Shown here piece after piece: positions 1 to 6,770 of a stretch of DNA of 14,159 bases. The notes beneath the pieces are model-generated. The model did not search any database and was not told the origin of the DNA. It worked only from the letters and a program-made list of their open reading frames with translations. Every line of letters starts with the position of its first letter. Positions within the stretch are counted from its first letter, which is position 1. This DNA comes from CAYTID01 sp964437735 (GTDB lineage: Bacteria; Bacteroidota; Ignavibacteria; UBA10030; BY39), in contig CAYTID010000055.1 in NCBI GenBank assembly GCA_964437735.1, positions 1 through 14,159 on the forward strand, written 5' to 3'. Position numbers and translations under genes: made by a program.

Positions 1-225
1 AGATTTATTTTTTATAAAATCCTGGATTTGCCCGATAGAGACAAAAAAATCACCGTCATCGGAAGCCAACCATCCGATTGCATAAGGTCCGTTTTTACAT
101 AAGGATACTATCCCGCTATGTGAATTGAGCCATTTAATTGCCATATTTGGATCGACAAAAGCTCTGAACACGGTTTCGGGATTGGATTTTATATTAATCG
201 ATTTGAAAATTTGTTGGGTGTTCAT
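1..225 (-). CDS. SRPBCC/AHSA1-like protein, C-terminus cut by window edge
   Basis: The first 75 codons of a minus-strand gene are open from an ATG at 225-223 to the window edge with no stop. The opening reads MNTQQIFKSINIKSNPETVF, followed by RAFVDPNMAIKW and later GPYAIGW. A first beta-strand, then a P-E-x-V-F/A-A helix and a D-P-x-x-x-x-x-W segment, is the usual start of AHSA1 (activator of Hsp90 ATPase homolog)-type START/Bet v1 proteins. These have a hydrophobic ligand cavity and often no known ligand. A purine-rich AGGGG lies 8 nt before the ATG, which supports this start. It lies 11 nt after the stop of the membrane-protein gene, so it is probably the last or a later gene of the rmuC-led cluster. 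The specific function is unknown. The family call is moderately sure because over half of the domain is missing. Confidence 0.72.
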   Translation of the reverse strand, partial: MNTQQIFKSINIKSNPETVFRAFVDPNMAIKWLNSHSGIVSLCKNGPYAIGWLASDDGDFFVSIGQIQDFIKNKS

Positions 226-236
226 AATATTTTCCC

Positions 237-734
237 CTATTTATTTCGATCTTGACTATAAGTTTTTACTTCATCCACTAAAGACTTATACAGGAGATAC
301 TGTAACGGAATCTGAACGACAATTTGTAATATACCGCCAATAATAAAGTACTGATATTGTGGCACATCAAAAATATAAATTAATTCAAATTTCTTTGCAA
401 ATAACAAAGGGAGAGAAAATCCCATTCCCCCTCCTACGTACCAGAAGGGGATACGTGATAAATAAGCCGTCAGGGAAAAAGAATTTTCGGTTATTTTTGA
501 AATTGTATAATACCATAATCTTTCTATTCCCCAGCCAAAAAAGAAAAAACCTAAACTAATTATTACGATTCCTAATAAATATATGAAATCATATTGCCAG
601 TAAATGATTTTAATAACAATAAAACAAATCAAAGACGCTCCGAGGCTGTAAGCGATATTCCGTAAAATCCCCCTGAGGGGTCTTTCAGTTTTTCTTTGAA
701 ATAGAAGTTTTTGTAATAATTTACCGGAAATCAT
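237..734 (-). CDS. hypothetical four-helix integral membrane protein
   Basis: This 165-residue protein is not one I recognise. It has a basic N-terminal tail (residues 1-27, with K/R-rich segments), then four hydrophobic stretches at about 28-47, 50-72, 94-114 and 127-148, and a charged C-terminal tail. This suggests a small inner-membrane protein with both ends in the cytoplasm. The segments are rich in aromatic residues (FFFFGWG near 63-69, WYVGGGMG near 98-105). I see no catalytic motif or transporter signature. The start codon lies one base beyond the TAA of the YciO-like gene, so translation is very likely coupled to it. The SRPBCC gene follows 11 nt downstream. Coding is supported by the tight fit between neighbours and by the coherent membrane topology. 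Function is unknown. Confidence 0.75.
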   Translation of the reverse strand: MISGKLLQKLLFQRKTERPLRGILRNIAYSLGASLICFIVIKIIYWQYDFIYLLGIVIISLGFFFFGWGIERLWYYTISKITENSFSLTAYLSRIPFWYVGGGMGFSLPLLFAKKFELIYIFDVPQYQYFIIGGILQIVVQIPLQYLLYKSLVDEVKTYSQDRNK

Positions 735-735
735 T

Positions 736-1362
736 TTATTCTGAAGCGTGAATCAGTTCGTTGATTTTTCCGGCTCCTTCTCTGATAACAACCGGTGTTT
801 CTTCTGTAAAATCCAAAACGGTGGACGGCTCTAAAATGCTTATTCCGCCATCCAATATCATGTCAACTTGATTACCGTATTTTTCCATCATGATTTCAGG
901 GTTACTGATGATGTTGCCATCGTTGTCGGTTACGCTTGCGCTTAATATCGGATGGCCGAGTTCTTTTATGATCGTTTGAGTAATAAGATTGTTGGGAACT
1001 CGTATTCCTACTGTTTTTCTTTTCGATATTAAGCTTTTGGGTAATTGTTTCAGTCGGCTTGCCGGCAGTATGAATGTAAATGGCCCGGGGACTAAATGGC
1101 GCATTACCCGGTAAGCTGCATTGGATACGATGGCATATTCGCTGATATTACTCAAATCTGAGCAAATAAAACTAAAGGGCTTTATAGGATTTTGCTTTTT
1201 TATAGAATAAATTTTTTCTATTGCCTTTTTGCTGAAAATGCTGCATCCGATTCCGTAAATAGTATCTGTCGGATATATTATTACCCCGTCGTTATTTAAA
1301 ATTTCAACGGCTTTTAAAATATGTCGTCCTTGCGGATTTTCGGGGTGAATTGTTAAATACAT
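736..1362 (-). CDS. YciO-type L-threonylcarbamoyladenylate synthase family protein (Sua5/YciO/YrdC)
   Basis: This 208-residue protein is a single YrdC-fold domain. Visible family segments are IHPENPQGR (5-13), GVIIYPTDTIYGIGC (26-40), IKKQNPIKPFSF (54-65), PGPFTFIL (92-99), KTVGIRVP (116-123), ILSASV (139-144), PSTVLDF (179-185) and the end motif VVIREGAG (191-198). TsaC/Sua5 members make threonylcarbamoyl-AMP from threonine, bicarbonate and ATP for t6A in ANN-reading tRNAs. The IHPxNPQ opening, the short length and the lack of a Sua5 domain match the YciO branch, as in E. coli YciO, whose physiological role is less certain than that of TsaC. The start is fixed by a strong AGGAGG four bases before the ATG, the best ribosome binding site in the window. 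It lies 43 nt after rmuC and 1 nt before the membrane-protein gene. Confidence 0.9.
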   Translation of the reverse strand: MYLTIHPENPQGRHILKAVEILNNDGVIIYPTDTIYGIGCSIFSKKAIEKIYSIKKQNPIKPFSFICSDLSNISEYAIVSNAAYRVMRHLVPGPFTFILPASRLKQLPKSLISKRKTVGIRVPNNLITQTIIKELGHPILSASVTDNDGNIISNPEIMMEKYGNQVDMILDGGISILEPSTVLDFTEETPVVIREGAGKINELIHASE

Positions 1363-1405
1363 GTTTCCTCCTTTTTTAATTTGGAGATTTTTGTTATTGA
1401 ATAGT

Positions 1406-2536
1406 TTAGTTTAACAATTTCTGATCACCTTCAGTGATCGATTTATTGGAAATATTTACTAAACGGTCTTCAAAGTGAGTCAGACGTTTATCAGTTTCTT
1501 CATATTTTTTTCTTGCATTATCAATATGCGATCCTAATGTATCGAAAGAATCGCGCAGTTTGGAAATTTCAGTTTGTAAACGGGAAATATGGTTGATAAT
1601 TTCTTTCGCGCTTTTTTCGATTTGCAATCCTTTTAATCCTAATGCGATAACACGCAGATGTGCATAAAAACTGTTTGGTGAAACAGGTATAACGCGTTTT
1701 AACATTGCGTATTCCTGTAAGGAGCTACCATCGAATGTATCATCCTTGATCACGGTTTCATAGTACACATTTTCTGCCGGGATATACATTAATGCAAAAT
1801 CAAATGTCCCTTCGTCGGGGAGAATATACTTGGAAGAAATGGAATCGATATGTTTTTTTACATCATTTATAAATGTTTTCTGATAAGATTTTTTCTCTGA
1901 TTCAACTTGAGTTTCGAAAATTTTTCTGAAATTTTCGAGTGGAAATTTTGAATCTATTGGAACGATCCCGCCGGCAGTTTTGATAATTGCATCGACAGTC
2001 TGACCGTTCCGAAACCGGTATTGTATATCGAAGTATTCGGAGGGAATAACTTGTTTTAACAGATCTTCTAAAAGTAATTCACCCAATCCACCTCGTATTT
2101 TCGGAGAGCGTAATATTTCCTCGAGTTTTGAAACACTTTGTCCCAATTCTTTTATTTCCTCAGTCGCTTTTCCCAATTCACCAAGGTTTTTTTGAACATC
2201 GTTTATTACTTTTGCGGCGTTATCCAGACGGGTTCCAACCGTACTTGTTTGTGATTGAATCTGCTGCGACATTGAGGACAGTTGATGATTTACACTGTCG
2301 GTTGTATTTTTTAAACTTTGAAACAAGGTATCGGTTGTATCTTTTAAATTTCTTCCTAACGATTCATTTAATGATAAGGACACCTTAGTCAATTCAGAAC
2401 GTATCGACTCAACCTGCTGTTGAAAAAAAAGCAACTGTGAATTATCGGGCGCCTGAGTTTTATTTTGACGTTTTAAAATTATTACAAAAAGTATTATTAT
2501 AAGGAATGCAAAGAGAGTGACTACAAATAATTCCAT
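1406..2536 (-). CDS. rmuC: DNA recombination protein RmuC homolog
   Basis: This 376-residue protein has an N-terminal membrane anchor (residues 2-22), a long heptad-rich coiled coil (about 38-140), the RmuC domain (about 140-340) and a helical, charged C-terminus. Family hallmarks are RGGLGELLLEDLL (148-160), VDAIIK (181-186) with PIDSKFPLENF (193-203), FALMYIPAENVYYE (247-260) and VSPNSFYAHLR (285-295). D182 with D195-x-K197 matches the PD-(D/E)xK-like nuclease core proposed for this family. RmuC limits inversions at short inverted repeats in E. coli and is thought to act in recombination or structure-specific DNA cleavage. The length is slightly below that of E. coli RmuC (475), with a shorter coiled coil and tail. 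The start is preceded by AAGGGA. It is the first gene of the minus cluster, and its promoter should lie in 2537-2686. Confidence 0.93.
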   Translation of the reverse strand: MELFVVTLFAFLIIILFVIILKRQNKTQAPDNSQLLFFQQQVESIRSELTKVSLSLNESLGRNLKDTTDTLFQSLKNTTDSVNHQLSSMSQQIQSQTSTVGTRLDNAAKVINDVQKNLGELGKATEEIKELGQSVSKLEEILRSPKIRGGLGELLLEDLLKQVIPSEYFDIQYRFRNGQTVDAIIKTAGGIVPIDSKFPLENFRKIFETQVESEKKSYQKTFINDVKKHIDSISSKYILPDEGTFDFALMYIPAENVYYETVIKDDTFDGSSLQEYAMLKRVIPVSPNSFYAHLRVIALGLKGLQIEKSAKEIINHISRLQTEISKLRDSFDTLGSHIDNARKKYEETDKRLTHFEDRLVNISNKSITEGDQKLLN

Positions 2537-2686
2537 AAATCCCTTTTTCTTTTGGTTTATTAGGGCTAATAAATATTCTTAATATATTCTAAAAAAAAAA
2601 ATTGAAAAGAACAACTATTTACAGAAAATTAATATTCAATATTGATTTGAATAAAACTGAAAAATTGTATAACTTAACTTAAAAAT
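2537..2686. promoter_or_regulatory. divergent intergenic region between rmuC and tmk
   Basis: This 150-nt stretch of about 80% A+T must carry the promoters of both the minus rmuC cluster and the plus tmk cluster. On the plus strand, TTGAAT (2647-2652) and TATAAC (2668-2673) resemble -35/-10 boxes, but the spacing is only 15 nt and transcription would start a few bases before the tmk ATG. A perfect 7-bp inverted repeat TTTATTA-gggc-TAATAAA sits at 2556-2573, close to the rmuC start. It could be an operator or chance in AT-rich DNA. The region is supported by the gene layout; the individual boxes are weak. Confidence 0.4.
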
Positions 2687-3298
2687 ATGCTGATTACATT
2701 TGAAGGATTGGATTTTTCGGGTAAGACAACACAGATTAAGATGCTTGAAGAGAGGTTGCATACCGGAGGTCATGAAGTAATTTTATTGCGCGAGCCGGGT
2801 GGGACGTTAATTTCAGAAAAAATCAGAGATATTTTATTAGATAAAAAACACCTTGAGATGACGCAGATCGCGGAAATTTTCTTATTTTCAGCTGCGCGAA
2901 CACAATTGGTAAATCAGATTATAATTCCGGCTCTCAAGGAAAATAAAATTGTAATCTGCGACCGATTTTATGATTCGACGACAGCATATCAGGGCTACGG
3001 ACGGGGTATCGATCTTGAAGCCGTTAAAAAAATAAATGAATTGGCGATTATTTCAACAATTCCTGATATCACAATTTTCATCGACATTCCACTGGAAGAA
3101 ATATATAAAAGGATAAAATTTACCAACAGCGAAATGGATCGGATGGAATCGTCAGGCAGAAAATTTTATGAAAAAGTAAGAAGCGGGTATCTTGAAATCG
3201 CCGCGAATGAACCTGAAAGATTCGTAGTCGTTGACGGAATGGAGACAGTGGAATCAATACATTGTGAAATATGGAAATTAATAAGTAGTAAATTATAA
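2687..3298 (+). CDS. tmk: thymidylate kinase (dTMP kinase)
   Basis: This 203-residue cytosolic enzyme phosphorylates dTMP to dTDP with ATP, an essential step of dTTP synthesis. It has the Walker A loop GLDFSGKT (7-14), the substrate loop REPGGT (35-40), the DRFYDSTTAYQGYGRG segment (92-107) carrying the DR(Y/F/H) motif and the thymine-contacting residues, a FIDIP strand (131-135) and a LID-like DRMESSGRKFYEKVRSGY region (151-168). The length is normal. The P-loop has F10-S11 and no arginine, so it is not of the human or yeast P-loop-Arg type. The LID before DRME is short and not very basic. The start has no visible Shine-Dalgarno sequence, but the methionine fits the family N-terminus exactly. 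Unlike many bacteria, no holB follows; a processing protease begins 5 nt after the stop. Confidence 0.96.
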   Translation: MLITFEGLDFSGKTTQIKMLEERLHTGGHEVILLREPGGTLISEKIRDILLDKKHLEMTQIAEIFLFSAARTQLVNQIIIPALKENKIVICDRFYDSTTAYQGYGRGIDLEAVKKINELAIISTIPDITIFIDIPLEEIYKRIKFTNSEMDRMESSGRKFYEKVRSGYLEIAANEPERFVVVDGMETVESIHCEIWKLISSKL

Positions 3299-3303
3299 AT
3301 AAT

Positions 3304-4956
3304 ATGAAATCAAATAAATATATACTGATAATTATCTTAATAGTTATTTTTTCTTTTTCATTCGGTTTTATGCAAGCTGAATCGGATTATTTTTTTAAGA
3401 TAAGTAAAAGCATTGAAATTTTCGGAAGTGTCTACAAGAACATCGCCTTGCACTATGTTGATGAAATTGATCCGGAAGTTTTTATGAATTCCGGAATCGA
3501 CGGTTTATTGAAATCACTCGATCCATATTCAACATACATCCCAAGTTCAGAAGCGAGTGATGTTGAACTAATAACACAGGGTAAATATGGGGGTATAGGA
3601 ATTACCATTGGAATCCGTGACGGGATGATTATAATTACCTCCTTACTGGAGGGTTATAGTGCGCAGCGTCAAGGATTACAGATTGGAGACCAAATTCTTG
3701 AAGTCGATGGTAACGAATTAAATAACGTTATGCCAAACAACGTCAGGCATTTAACCCGAGGTGAACCCGGGACTTACGTTAAAATTAAAATTAAACGGGA
3801 AGGTGAAATCAATACGCTTGAATATGTTTTGATTCGTGAAGAGATCAAATTAAAAAATATTACTTATTCTGATTTTATTGAAGACGGGATTGCACTTATC
3901 AGGCTTGAAAGATTCACAAGATCAGCCGGAGAGGATTTGCGCATTGCGATCAAGGATCTTAAGAAAAAAAATAACATAACAGGTATAATACTGGATTTAA
4001 GAGACAATCCGGGCGGTTTGCTCGAATCAGCAGTGGATGTGGTATCTAAGTTTATTTCAAAAGGAAATTTAGTTGTATCGACCCGCGGAAGGAAGCAAAA
4101 TACCGACAACCAATATTTTACAACTGAAGAACCTATGTTGATGAGTATCCCGCTTGTGATTCTTGTAAATAATAACAGTGCAAGTGCGAGCGAAATTGTA
4201 GCCGGAACAATTCAAGATCTCGATGCAGGAATAATACTCGGCACAAGAACGTTCGGGAAAGGATTGGTTCAGAATGTTATGCCTCTTCCGTACGGATACC
4301 AGCTAAAATTAACGACGGCAAAATATTACACACCCAGCGGTCGCTGCATTCAGGAAGTCGATTATATGCATAAGTCGAAAACCGGATTGTATAAAATAAC
4401 TCCTGACACGCTCAGGAAAATTTTTTTGACGAAGAACGGTAGAAAAGTGCACGAGCTTGGAGGGATTTTGCCCGATACAATTGTCGAACAGCCAGCTCAA
4501 TCCTCTTTTGTAAACGAACTGCTAAGAAAAGCCATGTTTTACCGTTTTGCGAATTTCTATAAATCAGAACATACAAAACTTCCCGATAATTTTTCTGAGA
4601 ATACGGAACTGACAAACATGTTTAAAAAATATGTTGAGAAACAAAACTATAAATTTGAAGACGGTGTCGATCAGAAAATTGATGATTTAATAAAAGAAAT
4701 TGAGAAATCCAATTTAAACACTGAAATTGTAAAAGACCTGAATCACATTAGAGAAAGATACGATACAATTAAAGAAAAAGGATTCGAGAAAAACGAAAAA
4801 GAAATTCTCGGCATGATCCGCCAGGAATTGATGAGTATATTTAAAGGTGAATCGGGAAGAATTGAATCGTCAATTATTGATGATATTCAGATAAAAGCGG
4901 CAAAAGAAGTTTTGAAGAATCAGAAAATGTATAAAAAATTCCTAATTGTAAACTGA
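3304..4956 (+). CDS. S41 family C-terminal processing protease with PDZ domain
   Basis: This 550-residue envelope protease of the CtpA/Prc type cleaves substrates near their C-termini. It has an N-terminal signal or anchor (hydrophobic 6-22), a helical cap (about 30-85), a PDZ domain (about 88-170, with GGIGITIG and GLQIGDQILEVDG) and the tail-specific protease core (about 180-395). The Ser/Lys dyad is visible: S294 in NNNSASASEI (289-298) and K319 in GTRTFGKGLVQ, with the expected 25-residue spacing, plus Q323. DLRDNPGGLL (231-240) is also typical. After the core comes a charged, mostly helical extension of about 150 residues (400-550) that short CtpA proteins lack; its role is unknown. There is no Shine-Dalgarno sequence before the ATG. 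The gene is 5 nt after tmk and 2 nt before the permease gene, so it is probably in the same operon. Confidence 0.95.
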   Translation: MKSNKYILIIILIVIFSFSFGFMQAESDYFFKISKSIEIFGSVYKNIALHYVDEIDPEVFMNSGIDGLLKSLDPYSTYIPSSEASDVELITQGKYGGIGITIGIRDGMIIITSLLEGYSAQRQGLQIGDQILEVDGNELNNVMPNNVRHLTRGEPGTYVKIKIKREGEINTLEYVLIREEIKLKNITYSDFIEDGIALIRLERFTRSAGEDLRIAIKDLKKKNNITGIILDLRDNPGGLLESAVDVVSKFISKGNLVVSTRGRKQNTDNQYFTTEEPMLMSIPLVILVNNNSASASEIVAGTIQDLDAGIILGTRTFGKGLVQNVMPLPYGYQLKLTTAKYYTPSGRCIQEVDYMHKSKTGLYKITPDTLRKIFLTKNGRKVHELGGILPDTIVEQPAQSSFVNELLRKAMFYRFANFYKSEHTKLPDNFSENTELTNMFKKYVEKQNYKFEDGVDQKIDDLIKEIEKSNLNTEIVKDLNHIRERYDTIKEKGFEKNEKEILGMIRQELMSIFKGESGRIESSIIDDIQIKAAKEVLKNQKMYKKFLIVN

Positions 4957-4958
4957 TT

Positions 4959-5762
4959 ATGGAAATTACTACCTTCTTCCTTCTTTTGGTTATCGGGTGT
5001 TGTGTCGGATTTTTAGCCGGCTTCTTCGGTGTCGGTGGAGGAGTAATACTTGTCCCTGTTTTAGTGCTGATGTTTACAATTCAAAGTGTCAATCCTGAGG
5101 TTTTAACTCACATGGCGATGGGAACAAGTTTATTTACAGTAGTCTTTGCATCGCTCTCGAGTGCAGTAAAACATTCAAGACAAGGGAATGTTTTTAAAAA
5201 AGGTGTGCTTGTGTTGGGATTATCGAGCGTAATTTTTGCATTTGCAGGCACATACCTTGCATCAATAATTCCCGGATGGTGGCTCAGGAAAATATTTAGT
5301 TTTGCGATTCTCTTCGTTTCCCTCATGCTGTTATTTGAAAATAGTAAAAAAGAGTTTACAGGTGAATTCCAACCGAAAATTTTTCGACTCGTTTGGATAG
5401 GTTCGGTAGTCGGTTTGTTCTCTTCAATGACGGGAGTAGGTGGAGGAGTTTTTTTTGTTCCCCTTTTGTATTTTTTTGTTAGTTTTCCGATAAAATTAGC
5501 TATCGGGACATCATCGACGACAATTTTATTGACGGCAACGACAGCCGTTGCAGGATATATTATTAATGGTTGGGGAAACAGTCATCTTCCCTCAAATACA
5601 ATAGGATTTGTTGATTTTTTACAGGCATTTCCGTTAATTATAGGCACAGTGATATTTGGTCCTGTCGGAGCAACAATCGCACAAAAAACAAAATCGGAGC
5701 GATTGAAAAAAATTTTCGCTGTCTTTTTACTAATAAATGCTATACTAATGTTCATCAAATAA
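4959..5762 (+). CDS. TSUP family (TauE/SafE) membrane permease
   Basis: This 267-residue inner-membrane protein has about eight hydrophobic segments arranged as two homologous halves. Each half carries the glycine-rich signature: AGFFGVGGGVILVP (20-33) and MTGVGGGVFFVP (157-168). Also present are GTSLF (55-59), HSRQGNV (72-78) and AIGTSSTT (181-188), which are typical of TSUP proteins. Family members export or import sulfite, sulfoacetate, sulfolactate or other small organic and sulfur anions, and the substrate cannot be read from sequence. No sulfur-metabolism gene lies nearby to suggest one. The start is two nucleotides after the protease stop, so translation is probably coupled. The length and topology are normal for the family. 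Confidence 0.93.
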   Translation: MEITTFFLLLVIGCCVGFLAGFFGVGGGVILVPVLVLMFTIQSVNPEVLTHMAMGTSLFTVVFASLSSAVKHSRQGNVFKKGVLVLGLSSVIFAFAGTYLASIIPGWWLRKIFSFAILFVSLMLLFENSKKEFTGEFQPKIFRLVWIGSVVGLFSSMTGVGGGVFFVPLLYFFVSFPIKLAIGTSSTTILLTATTAVAGYIINGWGNSHLPSNTIGFVDFLQAFPLIIGTVIFGPVGATIAQKTKSERLKKIFAVFLLINAILMFIK

Positions 5763-5769
5763 TAATCTT

Positions 5770-6030
5770 ATGAATATCGACGGAATAATTATTGCAGTTA
5801 TAACAGGATTGCTGATCTGGATTGGACATATATGGGTAGTTAAGTTATTCCAGTGGTCAGGTACAAAATTGTGGTTCATTCCATTAGTAATCGGAATTAT
5901 TCTTCTCGGCATATCCCTTTTTACAGAAAATTTTATTGTTTCTTCAGCATCTGCAATAGGAGCAGTTACTTTTTTTTGGGGAATAAAGGAGTTGTTTGAG
6001 TACAGAAACAAAAATGTTCGTAAACAATAA
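5770..6030 (+). CDS. DUF4491-like small membrane protein
   Basis: This 86-residue protein has three predicted transmembrane helices (about 3-22, 34-52 and 57-75) and a basic tail (ELFEYRNKNVRKQ). The pattern is an opening MNxxGIIIxxxTGLLIWxGH, a middle FIPLVIGIILLGISLF, and an end GAVTFFWGIKELFE. It matches what I remember of the DUF4491 family of Bacteroidota, whose end reads like FxWSIGELFEQ. Function is unknown. It starts 7 nt after the permease stop and is followed 20 nt later by a small HTH-like gene, so it is probably co-transcribed. The ATG at 5770 gives the family-typical start and a hydrophobic segment almost at once. Confidence 0.8.
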   Translation: MNIDGIIIAVITGLLIWIGHIWVVKLFQWSGTKLWFIPLVIGIILLGISLFTENFIVSSASAIGAVTFFWGIKELFEYRNKNVRKQ

Positions 6031-6050
6031 TAAATTGAAAGATTAATTAT

Positions 6051-6233
6051 ATGGCTAAACCTACTACAGAACTATTTACTGCAGGCAAATTATCAAAGAT
6101 GTATGGAGTAACACCCTCCGAAATTAAACAGGCGATCAAAGCCTCCAAAGTAAAACCTGATACAATTAAAGGCGGATGTTCATATTATGGACATTCTGCT
6201 GCCGACAAAATTAAAAATTTCTTAAAAAAATAA
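6051..6233 (+). CDS. small HTH-like protein, function unknown
   Basis: This 60-residue protein has a MerR/excisionase-like layout: LFTAGKLSKMYGV (8-20) as a first helix and turn, TPSEIKQAIK (21-30) as the would-be recognition helix, then a short basic segment and GGCSYYGHSAADKIKNFLKK (41-60), which could be a wing and a closing helix. I do not recognise a named family. It could bind DNA, or be a small basic adaptor, or use the HTH for protein contacts. A GAAAG sequence lies 9 nt before the ATG. It is the last gene of the plus-strand unit, 20 nt after the DUF4491 gene. Coding is supported by the clean amphipathic pattern, its place in the operon and its basic composition. There is one cysteine (C43) and no partner metal ligands. 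Confidence 0.7.
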   Translation: MAKPTTELFTAGKLSKMYGVTPSEIKQAIKASKVKPDTIKGGCSYYGHSAADKIKNFLKK

Positions 6234-6240
6234 TTTTTTA
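6223..6240 (+). terminator. possible weak A/T hairpin at the end of the plus-strand unit
   Basis: TAAAAAA (6223-6229) and TTTTTTA (6234-6240) form a perfect inverted repeat around the stop codon of the HTH-like gene, with loop ATAA. It is the only hairpin-like element I see in the convergent gap before the deaminase gene. It has no G:C pair, so it would be a poor intrinsic terminator and may be chance. The rest of the gap (6241-6308) shows nothing recognisable. Confidence 0.2.
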
Positions 6241-6308
6241 GCAGGAATACAAATTACTTATTGAGAAGCTCCGTAGTATAATAAATCTATAAGTTCACGA
6301 AATTAAAA

Positions 6309-6770
6309 TCAGAATGTACGTTTCACGGTAAAGCTTTCCCCGATATCTTCATTCCATAATTCAGGATTTAATGAAATGAAATCTTTCATCATCCTTATGC
6401 ATTGATTATTATTCATTATCTCGAGCCTAGTCCCATGTGATCTCAGATAATCCTCCGGACCTTTAAAGTTAATATTTTCACCGATAACAACTTTTGGAAT
6501 TTTGTATAATAAAATTGCACCACTGCACATTTCGCAGGGAGAGAGAGTTGTGTAAATAACGGCACGTTTGTAATCTGTTATTTTAAGTCTTCCGGCGTTT
6601 TCCAGACAATCCATCTCTGCGTGGAGTATTGTACTTTGTTTTTGAATCCGTTGGTTGTGTCCTTTAGCAACAATTTTATTATCAATTGTCAGAATGGAAC
6701 CAATAGGAATTCCACACTCTGATAATCCCTTCTCCGCTTCTCTAATCGCTTCTAATAAAAATTTATTCAT
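6309..6770 (-). CDS. cytosine deaminase, yeast FCY1-like
   Basis: This 153-residue zinc deaminase of the CDA fold is predicted to convert cytosine to uracil and ammonia for pyrimidine salvage. The zinc site is HAE (H50, E52 as proton shuttle) and SPCEMC (C79, C82). The rest matches yeast cytosine deaminase as I recall it, at a constant offset of 12 to 13 residues: N39 in GHN (yeast N51), F102 in ENINFKG (F114), and W139 with D142 in WNEDIGE (W152, D155). These are the base-contacting and C-terminal lid residues. TadA tRNA deaminases lack this WxxDIGE tail and guanine deaminases differ there too, so cytosine is the preferred substrate. The length is close to the yeast enzyme (158). The ATG overlaps the cyclase stop as ATGA, so it is coupled to the cyclase and is the last gene of the unit. 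Confidence 0.88.
   Translation of the reverse strand: MNKFLLEAIREAEKGLSECGIPIGSILTIDNKIVAKGHNQRIQKQSTILHAEMDCLENAGRLKITDYKRAVIYTTLSPCEMCSGAILLYKIPKVVIGENINFKGPEDYLRSHGTRLEIMNNNQCIRMMKDFISLNPELWNEDIGESFTVKRTF

Noticed and set aside
2556..2573. Inverted repeat TTTATTA-gggc-TAATAAA as a regulator binding site
   Set aside because: Short AT-rich palindromes are expected by chance here and no second copy was seen; it is kept only as a remark in the intergenic entry.
6309..6770. tRNA adenosine deaminase TadA
   Set aside because: The zinc motifs are shared, but the ENINFKG and WNEDIGE segments and their spacing match yeast cytosine deaminase and are not found in TadA.
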